A DNA stretch of 64,000 nt from Mycolicibacter algericus DSM 45454. Lineage in GTDB: Bacteria > Actinomycetota > Actinomycetes > Mycobacteriales > Mycobacteriaceae. The translations under genes and the position numbers were made by a program. Shown in pieces: positions 1 to 9,250 of this stretch. The notes below the pieces were generated by a model, which did no database searches, was not told the DNA's origin, and saw only the letters and a program-made list of their open reading frames with translations. The stretch lies in the NCBI RefSeq assembly GCF_002086455.1, contig NZ_MVHC01000013.1, positions 1 through 64,000 of the forward strand, read 5' to 3'. Every line of letters starts with the position of its first letter. The stretch's first letter is position 1.

Positions 1-1
1 T

Positions 2-280
2 AGCATCCACCACGACTCGTTGATCACCACGCGTGACTCACGCCGATCCGAAGTCCACCACCCCACGGGGCACTGCCTGGGCCGAGATCCCCGACACGAA
101 TTCTGGCCGGACAGTCTATCGTTCGCCGATGTCACGCTCACGGGTGTCATCGGCCATCGGCAGGTAACCGACGCATATCTGGCGCAACTGGCCCGAGCTC
201 ACAACGGGCGGCTCGCCACCTTCGACCGCGGTTTGGCCGAGCTGCACAGCGACGTCGCAGAGCTGCTGTCGACCGAGTAG
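2..280 (+). CDS. VapC-like PIN-domain toxin, C-terminal part (5' end outside window)
   Basis: The frame is open from the window edge to a TAG stop. The C-terminal half reads like the end of a VapC ribonuclease: 'GHRQVTDAYLAQLA' holds a conserved PIN-domain Asp and 'LATFDRGLAEL' holds the usual last acidic position. VapC toxins cut RNA and are neutralised by a VapB antitoxin encoded just upstream, which lies outside the window. In M. tuberculosis vapC11 (Rv1561) sits next to the treXYZ genes, so this is probably its counterpart. The first 30 or so residues do not look like the usual PIN core, so a frameshift or local decay upstream is possible. The gene converges on glgX with a 4-bp gap. Confidence 0.6.
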   Translation, partial: SIHHDSLITTRDSRRSEVHHPTGHCLGRDPRHEFWPDSLSFADVTLTGVIGHRQVTDAYLAQLARAHNGRLATFDRGLAELHSDVAELLSTE

Positions 281-284
281 GTCA

Positions 285-2417
285 TCAGCGGCTCCTGCAC
301 AAGATGATCAGTGAGCGTGCCGCCACGAGGACGGTATGTCCCGCCTCAACCGACAGCTCGCTGCGGCCGGCGGCGTCGGCGGTGTCGATCACCGCGCGCC
401 AGCCCTGCGCGTAGCCGCCGTCAGGGGTGACGAAGTCCACCGGTGTCTCGCCGGCGTTGAAGCACAGTAGAAACGAGTCGTCGACGATGCGCCGGCCGCG
501 GGCATCGGGTTCGGGCAGTGCCTCGCCGTTGAGGAAAACCATGACGCACCTGCCGAATTCGCTGTCCCAGTCCTGCTGGGTCATCTCGTACCCGGCCGGG
601 GTCAGCCAGGCGATGTCGCGCACCTCGTCACCGCCGCGGATCGGTCGGCCTTCGAAGAACCGCCGCCGCCGGAACACCGGGTGAGCGGTGCGCAGCGCGG
701 TCAACGCCCGGGTGAACGCCAGCAGGTCGGCGTTCTTGTCGACCAGCGACCAGTCCATCCACGACAGCTCGGAGTCCTGACAGTAGACATTGTTGTTGCC
801 GTGCTGGGTGCGGCCCAACTCGTCGCCGTGGGCGATCATCGGGGTGCCCTGGCTGATCAGCAGGGTGGCCATGATGTTGCGGACCTGGTGCGCGCGCAGC
901 GCCAGGATGGCGGCGTCGTCGGTCGGTCCCTCGACGCCGCAGTTCCACGATCGGTTGTAGCTCTCGCCGTCGGTGTTGTCCTCGCCGTTGGCCTCGTTGT
1001 GTTTCTCGTTGTAGGACACCAGATCCGCCAGCGTGAAACCGTCGTGGCAGGTGACGAAGTTGATGCTGGCACCGGGACGGCGACCGGTCGCCTCGTACAG
1101 GTCCGACGAGCCGGTCAGTCGGGAGGCGAACTCGCCGAGGGTTTCCGGCACACCGCGCCAATAGTCGCGCACGGTGTCGCGGTACTTGCCGTTCCACTCC
1201 GTCCACAGCCCCGGGAAGTTGCCCACCTGATACCCGCCTTCGCCGACGTCCCACGGCTCGGCGATCAGCTTGACCTGGCTGACCACCGGATCCTGTTGCA
1301 CCAGATCGAAGAACGCCGAAAGCCGGTCGACGTCGTGCAGTTCCCGGGCCAGCGTCGAGGCGAGGTCGAAGCGGAACCCGTCGACGTGCATCTCGGTCAC
1401 CCAGTAGCGCAGTGAGTCCATGATCAGCTGCAGGGTGTGCGGATGCCGGGCGTTGAGACTGTTGCCGGTGCCGGTGTAGTCGGTGTAGAGCCGCGGATCG
1501 TCATCGGACAGCCGGTAGTAGGCGGCGTTGTCGATGCCGCGGAAGTTGATCGTCGGGCCCAGGTGGTTGCCTTCGGCGGTGTGGTTGTAGACCACGTCGA
1601 GGATCACCTCGATGCCGGCCTGGTGGAAGGTGCGCACCATCGCCTTGAACTCCGCTACCGCGCCGCCGGCCTGGCGGCTGGCCGCATACGAGTTGTGCGG
1701 CGCGAAGAATCCGACGGTGTTGTAGCCCCAGTAGTTTCGCAGCCCCAGCTGCCGCAGCCGATGATCGTGCAGGAACTGGTGCACCGGCATCAGTTCGATG
1801 GCGGTCACGTTCAGCGACTTGAGGTGATCGATGATCACCGGGTGTGCCAACCCGGCGTAGGTGCCGCGCAACTCCTCCGGGACGCCGGGATGGGTCTGCG
1901 TCATGCCCTTGACGTGCGCTTCGTAGATGATCGTCTCGTGGTAGGGCGTGCGCGGCGCGCGGTCGGCCGCCCAGTCGAAGAACGGGTTGATCACCACGCT
2001 GGTCATGGTGTGCCCCAACGAGTCCAGCGTGGGGGGAGGGCCGTCGGGGTCGTTCAGGTCGTAGGAGAACAGTGCCGGGCCGAAGTCGAAGTCGCCGTGG
2101 AACGCCTTCCCGTAGGGATCCAACAACAGCTTGCCGGGGTCGCAGCGTTGGCCAGCGGACGGGTTGAACGGCCCGTGCACCCGGAATCCGTAGTGCTGAC
2201 CGGGCCCGACGCCGGGCAGATAGGCGTGCCAGACGTACCCGTCGACCTCGTCGAGGCCGATGCGGGTTTCGGTGGTGTCGCGGTCGTCGATGAGGCACAG
2301 TTCGACGCGGTCGGCGACCTCGGAGAACACCGCGAAATTGGTTCCGGCCCCGTCGTAGACGGCGCCGAGCGGGTAACTGTGGCCTGGCCAGACCGCGGCG
2401 ACCGGGCTCACCACCAT
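285..2417 (-). CDS. treX: Glycogen debranching enzyme GlgX/TreX (GH13)
   Basis: This 710-residue protein hydrolyses alpha-1,6 branch points of glycogen or malto-oligosaccharides in the cytoplasm. An N-terminal CBM48-like part begins 'PGHSYPLGAVYDGAGTNFAV'. The GH13 barrel follows, with 'DVVYNHT', the nucleophile region 'DGFRFDLAS', the acid/base region 'IAEPWD' and 'FVTCHDGFTLADLV'. Length matches the family. The ATG lies inside the end of the upstream acyltransferase gene (10-bp overlap), so the two are probably cotranscribed. In M. tuberculosis treX is followed by treY and treZ. Here the vapC remnant follows at once, so the maltooligosyl-trehalose pair is missing from this place. The last residues ('LIILCRSR') may have been altered at that junction. 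Confidence 0.93.
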   Translation of the reverse strand: MVVSPVAAVWPGHSYPLGAVYDGAGTNFAVFSEVADRVELCLIDDRDTTETRIGLDEVDGYVWHAYLPGVGPGQHYGFRVHGPFNPSAGQRCDPGKLLLDPYGKAFHGDFDFGPALFSYDLNDPDGPPPTLDSLGHTMTSVVINPFFDWAADRAPRTPYHETIIYEAHVKGMTQTHPGVPEELRGTYAGLAHPVIIDHLKSLNVTAIELMPVHQFLHDHRLRQLGLRNYWGYNTVGFFAPHNSYAASRQAGGAVAEFKAMVRTFHQAGIEVILDVVYNHTAEGNHLGPTINFRGIDNAAYYRLSDDDPRLYTDYTGTGNSLNARHPHTLQLIMDSLRYWVTEMHVDGFRFDLASTLARELHDVDRLSAFFDLVQQDPVVSQVKLIAEPWDVGEGGYQVGNFPGLWTEWNGKYRDTVRDYWRGVPETLGEFASRLTGSSDLYEATGRRPGASINFVTCHDGFTLADLVSYNEKHNEANGEDNTDGESYNRSWNCGVEGPTDDAAILALRAHQVRNIMATLLISQGTPMIAHGDELGRTQHGNNNVYCQDSELSWMDWSLVDKNADLLAFTRALTALRTAHPVFRRRRFFEGRPIRGGDEVRDIAWLTPAGYEMTQQDWDSEFGRCVMVFLNGEALPEPDARGRRIVDDSFLLCFNAGETPVDFVTPDGGYAQGWRAVIDTADAAGRSELSVEAGHTVLVAARSLIILCRSR

Positions 2418-4645
2418 CCGGTGGCCGCACCCATCTGCCGGCCGAGCTCACCGGTCATGGTGCGCATGTAGGTCGCCGAGAGGTGATGGGAGTCGTGATA
2501 GATCAGCACATTGCCCTCCACCGCGCGGCAGATATCGGTGTCGCACACGGCGTCGGACAGATCCAGCGGCTTGAGCAGCGGGAAGCGTTTGACGAAATCC
2601 AAGGTGGGGTTGCGGTCGACGAGGACTTCGGAGCGTTTGATGCCGCAGGACTCCGCGTCGCCGCCGGAGGCCAGGCAGTCCGCCGGCTGGAACGGTCGGC
2701 CGTCGCGCACCAACCAGGGGGTGTCACGTACCCCGAGGATGGGAATCTTGTTCTCGGACAACCTTTTCCAGATCCCGATGTAGGTTCCCGGCATCACGTC
2801 ACCGGGTTTGATGTTCCACGGCCGGGTGGCGGTGGTGAACACGTAGTCCGGGTGGTCGGCGATCAGCTTGTCCATGGTCTTGCCCACCCATTCGTAGCAT
2901 TGCGGGTAAGGCGCGTTGTTGCCCATGATCAGCGGCACCTTCTCGGTGGACAGCGGGCAGCCCATCTTGAGGTAGGTCACCACCTTGAAGTGGTGTCGCT
3001 GGCCGAGGATGTCCAGTGCCGGCAGCCAGTGCTCGGCGTGCGATCCGCCGGCCAGCGCAACGGTGCGGCTGGCCTCCGGGTCGCCGTAGGTGCAGTTGAT
3101 CAGGGCCGGATTGCTGAACGTGCTGATGCAGCCGTCCCGGGTGGAGCGGGGCAGGTCCTTCTTGGCCTCCAGGATGGTGGGCCGCATCCGCAGCTTGGGC
3201 ACCCGCTGGTGTTTGAGCAGAGCGCGGGCGCCCGGGTAGTCGTCTTTGCTGAGTTTGGCCAGTTCCTTGCCGCTGGCGCGCTGGACGGTGACGTGCTCCC
3301 GCCAGGTGAACGACGTCGCCGTCAGCGCCACGCCCAGCAGCACCACCGTGGAGCCCAGCGCCAGCGTCGGTCGCTTCCACCAACCGGGCGACGGCTTGCG
3401 CCAGGGGTTGCGCCGCGCCGGAGGGGCGCCGGCGCCGGCCGGACCGCGGTAGCGCAGCGGGTCTTCGACGAGCCGGGTGGTCAGGTAGGCCAGCACCCCG
3501 GACAGCAGCAGGATCACCGCCCCCTCGAGTACCGACGCGTGCCGGTTGCCGGTATAGGACAACCAGAAGATCAGCAGCGGCCAGTGCCACAGGTACAGCG
3601 AGTAGGCCATCGCCCCGAGCCTGACCAGCGGCCCGCTCGCCAGCCACCGGTTGGGCCACGGCAGTTTGTCGCTGGTGCTGGGGTGCGCCTGGCGGTTGGC
3701 CCCGGCCAGGATGAACGCCACCGTGGCGCCGACCGGCACCAGCGCCCAGGGGCCGGGGAACTCTTGCACCCCTTCGATCAGGGCGCCACAGCTCAGGATC
3801 GCGGCCAGCGCCAGGGTGGCCACGGTGGTGCGCAGCCACATCGGCCAGCGGATGTAGGGGATGAGCGCCCCGGCCAGGGCGCCGAGCAGCAGTTCCCAGG
3901 CGCGGGCGAAGCTGTTGTAGTAGGCCAGCGCCTGGTTGGCCTGGTGCGCGACAATCGCGTACCAAAACGACGCCACCGTCAGCGCGGTGAGCAGCACCAC
4001 GAAGGCCGAGCGCAGGTGGGTGCGCAGCAGGCGCCGGAAGGCGAACGCGAAGCCGAAGATCAACAGCAGGAAACTGAGGTAGAACTGGCCCTGCACCGAC
4101 ATCGACCAGATGTGTTGCAGCGGGCTGACGGCCTCACCGGCGCGCAGGTAGTCCGAGGCGGTGCGCGCCAACTCCCAGTTCTGGTAGTAGCCGAGGCTGG
4201 CCAGGCTCTGGTCGGCGAAGGTCTCCCAGCGGGTCTGCGGCTGGATCCATATCGTCAGCACCGCGCACGCTGCCAGCACCACGACCAGGGCGGGCAGCAA
4301 CCGGCGAACCAGCCGGATCAGGTCGGGCACCGGGGACAGCGACGAGGACGGGTTCAGCGCCACCCGCAGTAGCTTGCCGCCGAAAAAGAACCCGGACAGC
4401 GCCAGGAAGACGTCGACTCCGCCGGAGACCCGCCCGAACCAGACGTGGAACACCGCCACCAAGGCGATCGCGATGCCGCGCAGCCCGTCGAGGTCGTGGC
4501 GGTAGAAGCCCGCCTTGCGGGTTCCCATCGCGGCGGCGGTCCCGGCGGCCGGCCCGGCGGCCGGAACGGATCCGGCAACGGACCCTCCGGCGGGGGGTGC
4601 CGCAGCAGGTGTTGCCGCCGGTCGCGGCGGGGAGAGGGCAATCAT
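2408..4645 (-). CDS. Membrane O-acyltransferase, OafA/YrhL type with SGNH-like C-terminal domain
   Basis: A 745-residue integral membrane protein, counterpart of Rv1565c. After a low-complexity Ala/Pro/Gly N-terminus comes the acyltransferase-3 start 'RHDLDGLRGIAIALVAVFHV', then about ten hydrophobic segments up to residue ~440. An extracytoplasmic C-terminal part follows with 'VALAGGSHAEHWLPAL' (an SGNH-type Ser block) and 'YHDSHHLSATYM' (the Asp/His block). Such proteins acetylate or acylate cell-envelope glycans or glycolipids; the substrate cannot be read from sequence. Transcribed leftward into treX with a 10-bp overlap. An AT-rich box (TAGATTAT on the minus strand) lies just upstream of the ATG and may be the -10. 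Confidence 0.88.
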   Translation of the reverse strand: MIALSPPRPAATPAAAPPAGGSVAGSVPAAGPAAGTAAAMGTRKAGFYRHDLDGLRGIAIALVAVFHVWFGRVSGGVDVFLALSGFFFGGKLLRVALNPSSSLSPVPDLIRLVRRLLPALVVVLAACAVLTIWIQPQTRWETFADQSLASLGYYQNWELARTASDYLRAGEAVSPLQHIWSMSVQGQFYLSFLLLIFGFAFAFRRLLRTHLRSAFVVLLTALTVASFWYAIVAHQANQALAYYNSFARAWELLLGALAGALIPYIRWPMWLRTTVATLALAAILSCGALIEGVQEFPGPWALVPVGATVAFILAGANRQAHPSTSDKLPWPNRWLASGPLVRLGAMAYSLYLWHWPLLIFWLSYTGNRHASVLEGAVILLLSGVLAYLTTRLVEDPLRYRGPAGAGAPPARRNPWRKPSPGWWKRPTLALGSTVVLLGVALTATSFTWREHVTVQRASGKELAKLSKDDYPGARALLKHQRVPKLRMRPTILEAKKDLPRSTRDGCISTFSNPALINCTYGDPEASRTVALAGGSHAEHWLPALDILGQRHHFKVVTYLKMGCPLSTEKVPLIMGNNAPYPQCYEWVGKTMDKLIADHPDYVFTTATRPWNIKPGDVMPGTYIGIWKRLSENKIPILGVRDTPWLVRDGRPFQPADCLASGGDAESCGIKRSEVLVDRNPTLDFVKRFPLLKPLDLSDAVCDTDICRAVEGNVLIYHDSHHLSATYMRTMTGELGRQMGAATGWW

Positions 4646-4716
4646 GATCGCCCGATAATCTACCTAACCGGGCGGTAGAAACCGCATTCCAACCGGTGTG
4701 ACGTCCGCCGGGTGTG

Positions 4717-5346
4717 TCAGGGGATGACCCGGGTCAGATACGGGACCATGTTGGAGGTACGCGCCGGCGATACGGCGACCGCCGGGCTGGTGCCCTCGAT
4801 CATCTGATTGTTGCCGAGGTACAGTGCGACGCTTTGCGTGCCGCCCGGCCCGTAGCAGAGCAGGTCGCCGGCCCGGGCCTGCGCGGGCGGGACCTTCTGC
4901 CCGACGCTGCACTGTTCGCCGGAGGTGCGCGGCATCTTGATGCCGGCGCCGGCGAACGCGTACTGGATCAGGCCGGAGGCGTCGAACCCGACGGTGGTGG
5001 TGTCGGGGATGTCCTCGCCGGGCGCCGGCGTGGTTCCCGGCAGGCCGGGGGTGGTGCTGCCGGCCGCGATGGGGCCCCCGGGCCGGCTGGTGCGGCCGGT
5101 GAGATCGGTCAGCGCGCCGCGGGTGGTGGCCGCCCTGGCCCGTGCATTGTTGGTCGGGCCGTTGATGTCGCCGCCGCCGTAGACGAAGGGCACGCCGCGT
5201 TGCGACAGCGCGCGCTGGACAACGCGGTCGATGAGCTGGTTCTGGCCGGTCTGCGAGAGCGGGTCGGCCCCGGCCGGGCCGGCGGCGCTCAACGTCGGGG
5301 CGATTGCCGCTGCCAGTGCGATCGCGGTGGCGCAGATGCGTTTCAT
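4717..5346 (-). CDS. ripD: RipD-like secreted NlpC/P60 protein lacking catalytic residues
   Basis: A 209-residue exported protein with a clear signal peptide ('[20 protein letters not shown]', cleavage near 'AAGPAGA'). The NlpC/P60 fold is recognisable ('[14 protein letters not shown]', '[10 protein letters not shown]', '[12 protein letters not shown]'). Active members have D-C-S-G; here it is '[11 protein letters not shown]', so the nucleophile Cys is Ala. The usual catalytic His before 'VALYLG' is Ser. This matches RipD (Rv1566c), which is known to bind peptidoglycan without endopeptidase activity. A Pro/Thr/Gly-rich insert follows residue ~75. A good ribosome site (AAAGGAG, 8 bases before the ATG) fixes the start. 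Confidence 0.9.
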   Translation of the reverse strand: MKRICATAIALAAAIAPTLSAAGPAGADPLSQTGQNQLIDRVVQRALSQRGVPFVYGGGDINGPTNNARARAATTRGALTDLTGRTSRPGGPIAAGSTTPGLPGTTPAPGEDIPDTTTVGFDASGLIQYAFAGAGIKMPRTSGEQCSVGQKVPPAQARAGDLLCYGPGGTQSVALYLGNNQMIEGTSPAVAVSPARTSNMVPYLTRVIP

Positions 5347-5507
5347 CGGTCATCTCCTTTCGCGCCGGTAATCACGGCAGCATCATTGGTCACTCCTGTC
5401 ACAGAGCCTACCGGCGCTTACGCGTGGTTCCGCGCCGCTGGGGAGAAATTGGGCAACCTGTGACCGAACGGTTACGCCGGCGGTCGCCCGCATTACTGTC
5501 GTCAGTC

Positions 5508-6809
5508 ATGTCCGCGTTGAGTCCCGAGCAGATCAGCGCGATCGACGCCGCACATTTGTGGCACCCCTACAGCACGATCGGGTCCGAAACGCCGGCCCCG
5601 ACGGTGGCGGTGGCGGCCCGGGGTGCCTACCTGACGCTGATCGTCGATGACGCCCCGGTCGAGGCGCTCGACGCCATGAGCTCCTGGTGGACCGCGATCC
5701 ACGGGCACGGCCATCCGACGCTGGACGCCGCGCTCACCGCGCAGCTGGGCACCATGAACCACGTCATGTTCGGCGGGCTCACCCACGAGCCGGCCGCCCG
5801 GCTGGCACAGCTGCTGGTGGACATCACCCCGGCCGGGCTGGACACGGTGTTCTTCTCCGACTCGGGTTCGGTGTCGGTGGAGGTGGCGGTGAAGATGGCG
5901 CTGCAGTACTGGCGCGCGCGCGGCCGCCCCGGCAAGCACCGGCTGATGACCTGGCGCGGCGGCTATCACGGCGACACGTTCACCCCGATGAGCATCTGCG
6001 ATCCCGACGGCGGCATGCACACGTTGTGGACCGGCACGCATTCGGTGCTGGTCCGGCAGCTGTTCGCCCCGCAGGTGCCCCGCGATTACGACCCGGCCTA
6101 TGTCGCCGCGTTCGAGGCGCAACTGGAGCGTCACCGCGACGAACTGGCGGCCGTGGTGGTCGAGCCGGTGGTCCAGGGCGCCGGTGGGATGCGCTTCCAT
6201 GATCCGCGCTACCTGTCGGAGCTGCGCGAGGCCTGCAGCCGGCACGGCGTGCTGCTGATCTTCGACGAGATCGCCACCGGTTTCGGTCGCACCGGTGAGC
6301 TGTTCGCCGCCGAGCATGCCGGTGTCAGCCCCGACATCATGTGCGTCGGCAAGGCGCTGACCGGCGGCTACCTCAGCCTGGCCGCCACGCTGTGCAGCAC
6401 CGAGATCGCCCATGCCATCAGCGGCGGGGAGGCCGGTGCCCTGATGCACGGCCCGACCTTCATGGCCAACCCGCTGGCCTGCGCGGTGTCGGTCGCCAGC
6501 ACCGAGCTGCTGCTGGGCCAGGACTGGCGGTCCCGCGTCGGTGAGATCGGCTCCGGGCTGACCGCCGCCCTGCAGCCGGCCCGCGACCTGCCCGGCGTCG
6601 CCGATGTGCGGGTGTGCGGCGCGATCGGGGTCATCGAATGCGAACGGCCGGTGGACCTGGCGCTGGCCACCCCGGCCGCACTGGCTGCCGGGGTGTGGCT
6701 GCGCCCGTTCCGCAACCTGGTGTACGCGATGCCGCCGTATATCTGCACGCCCGAGGAGATCGCCCGGATCGGTGCCGCGATGCTCGGTGTGGTCCGTGCC
6801 TTAGCCTGA
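5508..6809 (+). CDS. bioA: Adenosylmethionine-8-amino-7-oxononanoate aminotransferase BioA
   Basis: PLP enzyme of biotin synthesis that turns KAPA into DAPA using S-adenosylmethionine. 433 residues, normal length. Starts '[23 protein letters not shown]', typical of BioA. The PLP Lys is in '[17 protein letters not shown]' and the Asp in '[15 protein letters not shown]'. A TACTGT box 8 bases before the ATG suggests a leaderless transcript. Its stop codon is part of the first BioQ operator, and bioF follows after 28 bp. An open frame continues upstream of this ATG, but family alignment and the -10 position favour this start. Confidence 0.96.
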   Translation: MSALSPEQISAIDAAHLWHPYSTIGSETPAPTVAVAARGAYLTLIVDDAPVEALDAMSSWWTAIHGHGHPTLDAALTAQLGTMNHVMFGGLTHEPAARLAQLLVDITPAGLDTVFFSDSGSVSVEVAVKMALQYWRARGRPGKHRLMTWRGGYHGDTFTPMSICDPDGGMHTLWTGTHSVLVRQLFAPQVPRDYDPAYVAAFEAQLERHRDELAAVVVEPVVQGAGGMRFHDPRYLSELREACSRHGVLLIFDEIATGFGRTGELFAAEHAGVSPDIMCVGKALTGGYLSLAATLCSTEIAHAISGGEAGALMHGPTFMANPLACAVSVASTELLLGQDWRSRVGEIGSGLTAALQPARDLPGVADVRVCGAIGVIECERPVDLALATPAALAAGVWLRPFRNLVYAMPPYICTPEEIARIGAAMLGVVRALA

Positions 6810-6819
6810 ACGGTGTTCA
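6807..6819. promoter_or_regulatory. BioQ operator upstream of bioF
   Basis: The 13-bp palindrome TGAACGGTGTTCA fits TGAAC-N3-GTTCA, the site known for the mycobacterial TetR-type biotin repressor BioQ. Its first three bases are the bioA stop codon. The same palindrome, on the opposite strand, lies in the bioQ/bioB intergenic region. Confidence 0.85.
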
Positions 6820-6837
6820 ACGACGAGGGAGCACACG

Positions 6838-7995
6838 GTGACCCGCACGGACCTGTCGCCACTGGCCTGGCTGGCCGAAGTGGAACAACGCCGTCGGCAG
6901 GCCGGGCTGCGCCGCTCGCTGCGGGTGCGGCCCGCGGTCGCCACCGAGCTGGACCTGGCCTCCAATGACTACCTCGGGCTCGCGACGCACCCGGACGTCA
7001 TTGCCGGCGGCATCGAGGCGCTGCGCATCTGGGGGGCCGGCGCCGGCGGGTCCCGGCTGGTCACCGGCAACACCGAACTGCACGCCCGGTTCGAACAGGA
7101 CTTGGCCGACTTCGTCGGTGCGCCGGCGGGCCTGGTGTTCTCCTCGGGCTACACCGCCAACATCGGCGCCGTCGTCAGCCTGTCGGGGCCGGGCTCGCTG
7201 CTGGTCTCCGACGCTTACTGCCACGCGTCGCTGGTGGACGCCTGCCGGTTGTCGAAGGCGCGGGTGGTCATCACCGGTCACCGTGACGTCGACGCGATGG
7301 CCGCGGCCCTGGCCGACCGTGCCGAGGAGCGTGCCGTGGTCATCACCGAGTCGGTGTTCAGCGCCGACGGGGCGCTGGCCCCGCTGCGTGAGTTGCACGA
7401 GGTATGCCGCCGGCACGGCGCGCTGCTGATCGTCGACGAGGCACACGCGGTCGGTGTGCGCGGCGACGGCGGCCGCGGCCTGGTACACGAGGTCGGGCTG
7501 GCCGGGGCGCCCGACGTGGTGGTGACGACGACGCTGTCCAAGGCGCTGGGCAGTCAGGGCGGGGCGGTGCTGGGACCGGTCGCGGTGCGCGATCACCTCA
7601 TCGACGCCGCCCGGACCTTCATCTTCGACACCGGCCTGGCTCCGGCGGCGCTCGGCGCTGCGTCGGCCGCCCTAGGCGTGCTGGCCGCGGAGCCGTCGCG
7701 CGCCACCGACGTAGTGCGCCACGCCCGCACGCTGGCCGCGGTCTGCGGGGTGCCCGAACGCCCGGAGTCCGCGGTGGTCTCGGTGATCCTCGGCGACGCC
7801 GAGACCGCGGTGTCGGCCGCGACCGCCTGCCTGGATGCCGGGGTGCGGGTGGGCTGTTTCCGGCCGCCGACGGTGCCGGCGGGAACGTCGCGGCTGCGGT
7901 TGACCGCCCGAGCGTCGCTGACCGAGGCGGATCTGGAGCTGGCCGGCCGGGTGCTGACCACGGTGTTGCGTGATCATCCCGCCGTGACGCGATGA
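6838..7995 (+). CDS. bioF: 8-amino-7-oxononanoate synthase BioF
   Basis: PLP-dependent alpha-oxoamine synthase that condenses pimeloyl thioester with alanine to give KAPA, the first step of the biotin rings. 385 residues. Typical blocks are '[15 protein letters not shown]', '[14 protein letters not shown]', '[13 protein letters not shown]' (Asp) and '[15 protein letters not shown]' (PLP Lys). The GTG start has GAGGGAG 6 bases upstream. Overlaps bioD by 4 bp (ATGA). Expected to be under BioQ through the operator between bioA and this gene. Confidence 0.96.
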   Translation: MTRTDLSPLAWLAEVEQRRRQAGLRRSLRVRPAVATELDLASNDYLGLATHPDVIAGGIEALRIWGAGAGGSRLVTGNTELHARFEQDLADFVGAPAGLVFSSGYTANIGAVVSLSGPGSLLVSDAYCHASLVDACRLSKARVVITGHRDVDAMAAALADRAEERAVVITESVFSADGALAPLRELHEVCRRHGALLIVDEAHAVGVRGDGGRGLVHEVGLAGAPDVVVTTTLSKALGSQGGAVLGPVAVRDHLIDAARTFIFDTGLAPAALGAASAALGVLAAEPSRATDVVRHARTLAAVCGVPERPESAVVSVILGDAETAVSAATACLDAGVRVGCFRPPTVPAGTSRLRLTARASLTEADLELAGRVLTTVLRDHPAVTR

Positions 7996-8672
7996 CGGTC
8001 CTGGTGATCACCGGCACCGGCACCGGTGTCGGCAAGACGATCGCCACCGCGGCGTTGGCCGGTTGCGCACGGCAGGCCGGCCTGGAGGTGGCGGTGGTCA
8101 AGCCGGTACAGACCGGCACCGCCGGCGGTGACGACGACCTGGCCGAAGTCGGCCGGTTGTCCGGGGTAACCGACCTGTTCGGGACCGCCCGATACCCGGA
8201 GCCGCTGGCCCCGGTCGCCGCCGCGGAGCAGGCCGGGATGGCACTGCCCACCGGCGCCGAGTTGCTGGCCGCGATCCGCGCCGCCGACCGGCCGGGCCGG
8301 TTGACCCTGGTCGAAGGCGCCGGCGGGCTGCTGGTTGAACTGGCCGCCGATGGTGTCACACTGCGCGATCTGGCAGTCGATCTCGGCGCCGCCGTGCTGG
8401 TGGTGGTCAACGCCGAGCTGGGCACCCTCAACCACACCGCTCTCACCTTGGAATCGCTTGCCGGACAGGGATTGTCGTGTGCCGGCCTGGTGATCGGCAG
8501 CTGGCCGGGCCAGCCGGGTCCGGCCGCCGCCGGCAACCGGGCCGCGTTGGGTCGCCTGGCGCCGGTGCGCGCGGTGCTGCCGGAGGGCTGCGGACGGCTC
8601 GACGCGTCGCAGTTCTCGGGCATGAGCCGCACCGCGTTCGACACCGGCTGGGTGCGCTCGCTGGTGGGCTGA
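7992..8672 (+). CDS. bioD: Dethiobiotin synthetase BioD
   Basis: ATP-dependent carboxylase that closes the ureido ring of dethiobiotin from DAPA. 226 residues, as usual. The P-loop variant '[17 protein letters not shown]' is at the N-terminus, followed by '[14 protein letters not shown]' (substrate Lys) and '[11 protein letters not shown]'. Its ATG overlaps the bioF stop, so the two are translationally coupled. Ends 3 bp before the 2H phosphoesterase gene. Confidence 0.96.
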   Translation: MTVLVITGTGTGVGKTIATAALAGCARQAGLEVAVVKPVQTGTAGGDDDLAEVGRLSGVTDLFGTARYPEPLAPVAAAEQAGMALPTGAELLAAIRAADRPGRLTLVEGAGGLLVELAADGVTLRDLAVDLGAAVLVVVNAELGTLNHTALTLESLAGQGLSCAGLVIGSWPGQPGPAAAGNRAALGRLAPVRAVLPEGCGRLDASQFSGMSRTAFDTGWVRSLVG

Positions 8673-8675
8673 GCG

Positions 8676-9179
8676 ATGGTGCACTCGATCGAGTTGGTCT
8701 TCGACACCGACACCGAGACGGCCATTCGGCGGATCTGTGCGGACCTGGCCGCTGCCGGGGTCCCGAGCCAGGCGCCGGCTGGGCGCCCGCACGTCACCCT
8801 GGCGGTCGCCCAACGCATCGATCCGCAGGTCGACGCCGCGCTGACCACGGTGCTGGAGCGGCTGCCGCTGGAATGCGTCCTGGGCGCGACGGTGATCTTC
8901 GGGCGCTCCCACGGTGTGCTTGCCCGGCTAGTGGTACCGACCGTCGAGCTGCTGGAACTGCATGCGCAGACGTACCGGGTGTGCGCCCCGCACCTGATTC
9001 CCGGACCGATGCCCAACGTCGTGCCCGGCCGGTGGACCGCCCACGTCACGTTGGCCCGGCGCGTCGGCCCAGCGCAGTTGGGCCGCGCCCAGCGCATCGC
9101 CGGGCGCGGTGAGATCACCGGCCGATTCGTCGGATTGCGGCGCTGGGACGGCGACAGCCGCACCGCGTACCGGGTCTGA
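8676..9179 (+). CDS. 2H phosphoesterase, 2'-5' RNA ligase-like
   Basis: A 167-residue protein with two H-x-T-x motifs, 'RPHVTLAV' near residue 35 and 'TAHVTLARR' near residue 128. These are the paired catalytic motifs of the 2H superfamily (2'-5' RNA ligase / cyclic phosphodiesterase). It starts 3 bp after bioD and is probably in the same transcript. It matches the position and size of Rv1571, which has no assigned function; any link to biotin is not established. The real substrate is unknown. Confidence 0.8.
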   Translation: MVHSIELVFDTDTETAIRRICADLAAAGVPSQAPAGRPHVTLAVAQRIDPQVDAALTTVLERLPLECVLGATVIFGRSHGVLARLVVPTVELLELHAQTYRVCAPHLIPGPMPNVVPGRWTAHVTLARRVGPAQLGRAQRIAGRGEITGRFVGLRRWDGDSRTAYRV

Positions 9180-9237
9180 CCGCCAGCCGTTGTCAATAAC
9201 GCGGCCCTGACAAATAGTTTGGGCAGTGGATTTCGGG

Positions 9238-9243
9238 TATAGT
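9238..9243 (+). promoter_or_regulatory. -10 box for the 13E12-family gene
   Basis: TATAGT ends 7 bases before the ATG of the 13E12-family gene, the spacing of a leaderless mycobacterial transcript. The surrounding 70 bp are AT-rich compared with the rest of the window. No convincing -35 box is visible. Confidence 0.55.
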
Positions 9244-9250
9244 CGAATGT

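Noticed and set aside
2483..4372. 629-codon plus-strand open frame antisense to the acyltransferase gene
   Set aside because: Gln/Arg/Gly-rich translation without domains, opposite a well-supported membrane protein.
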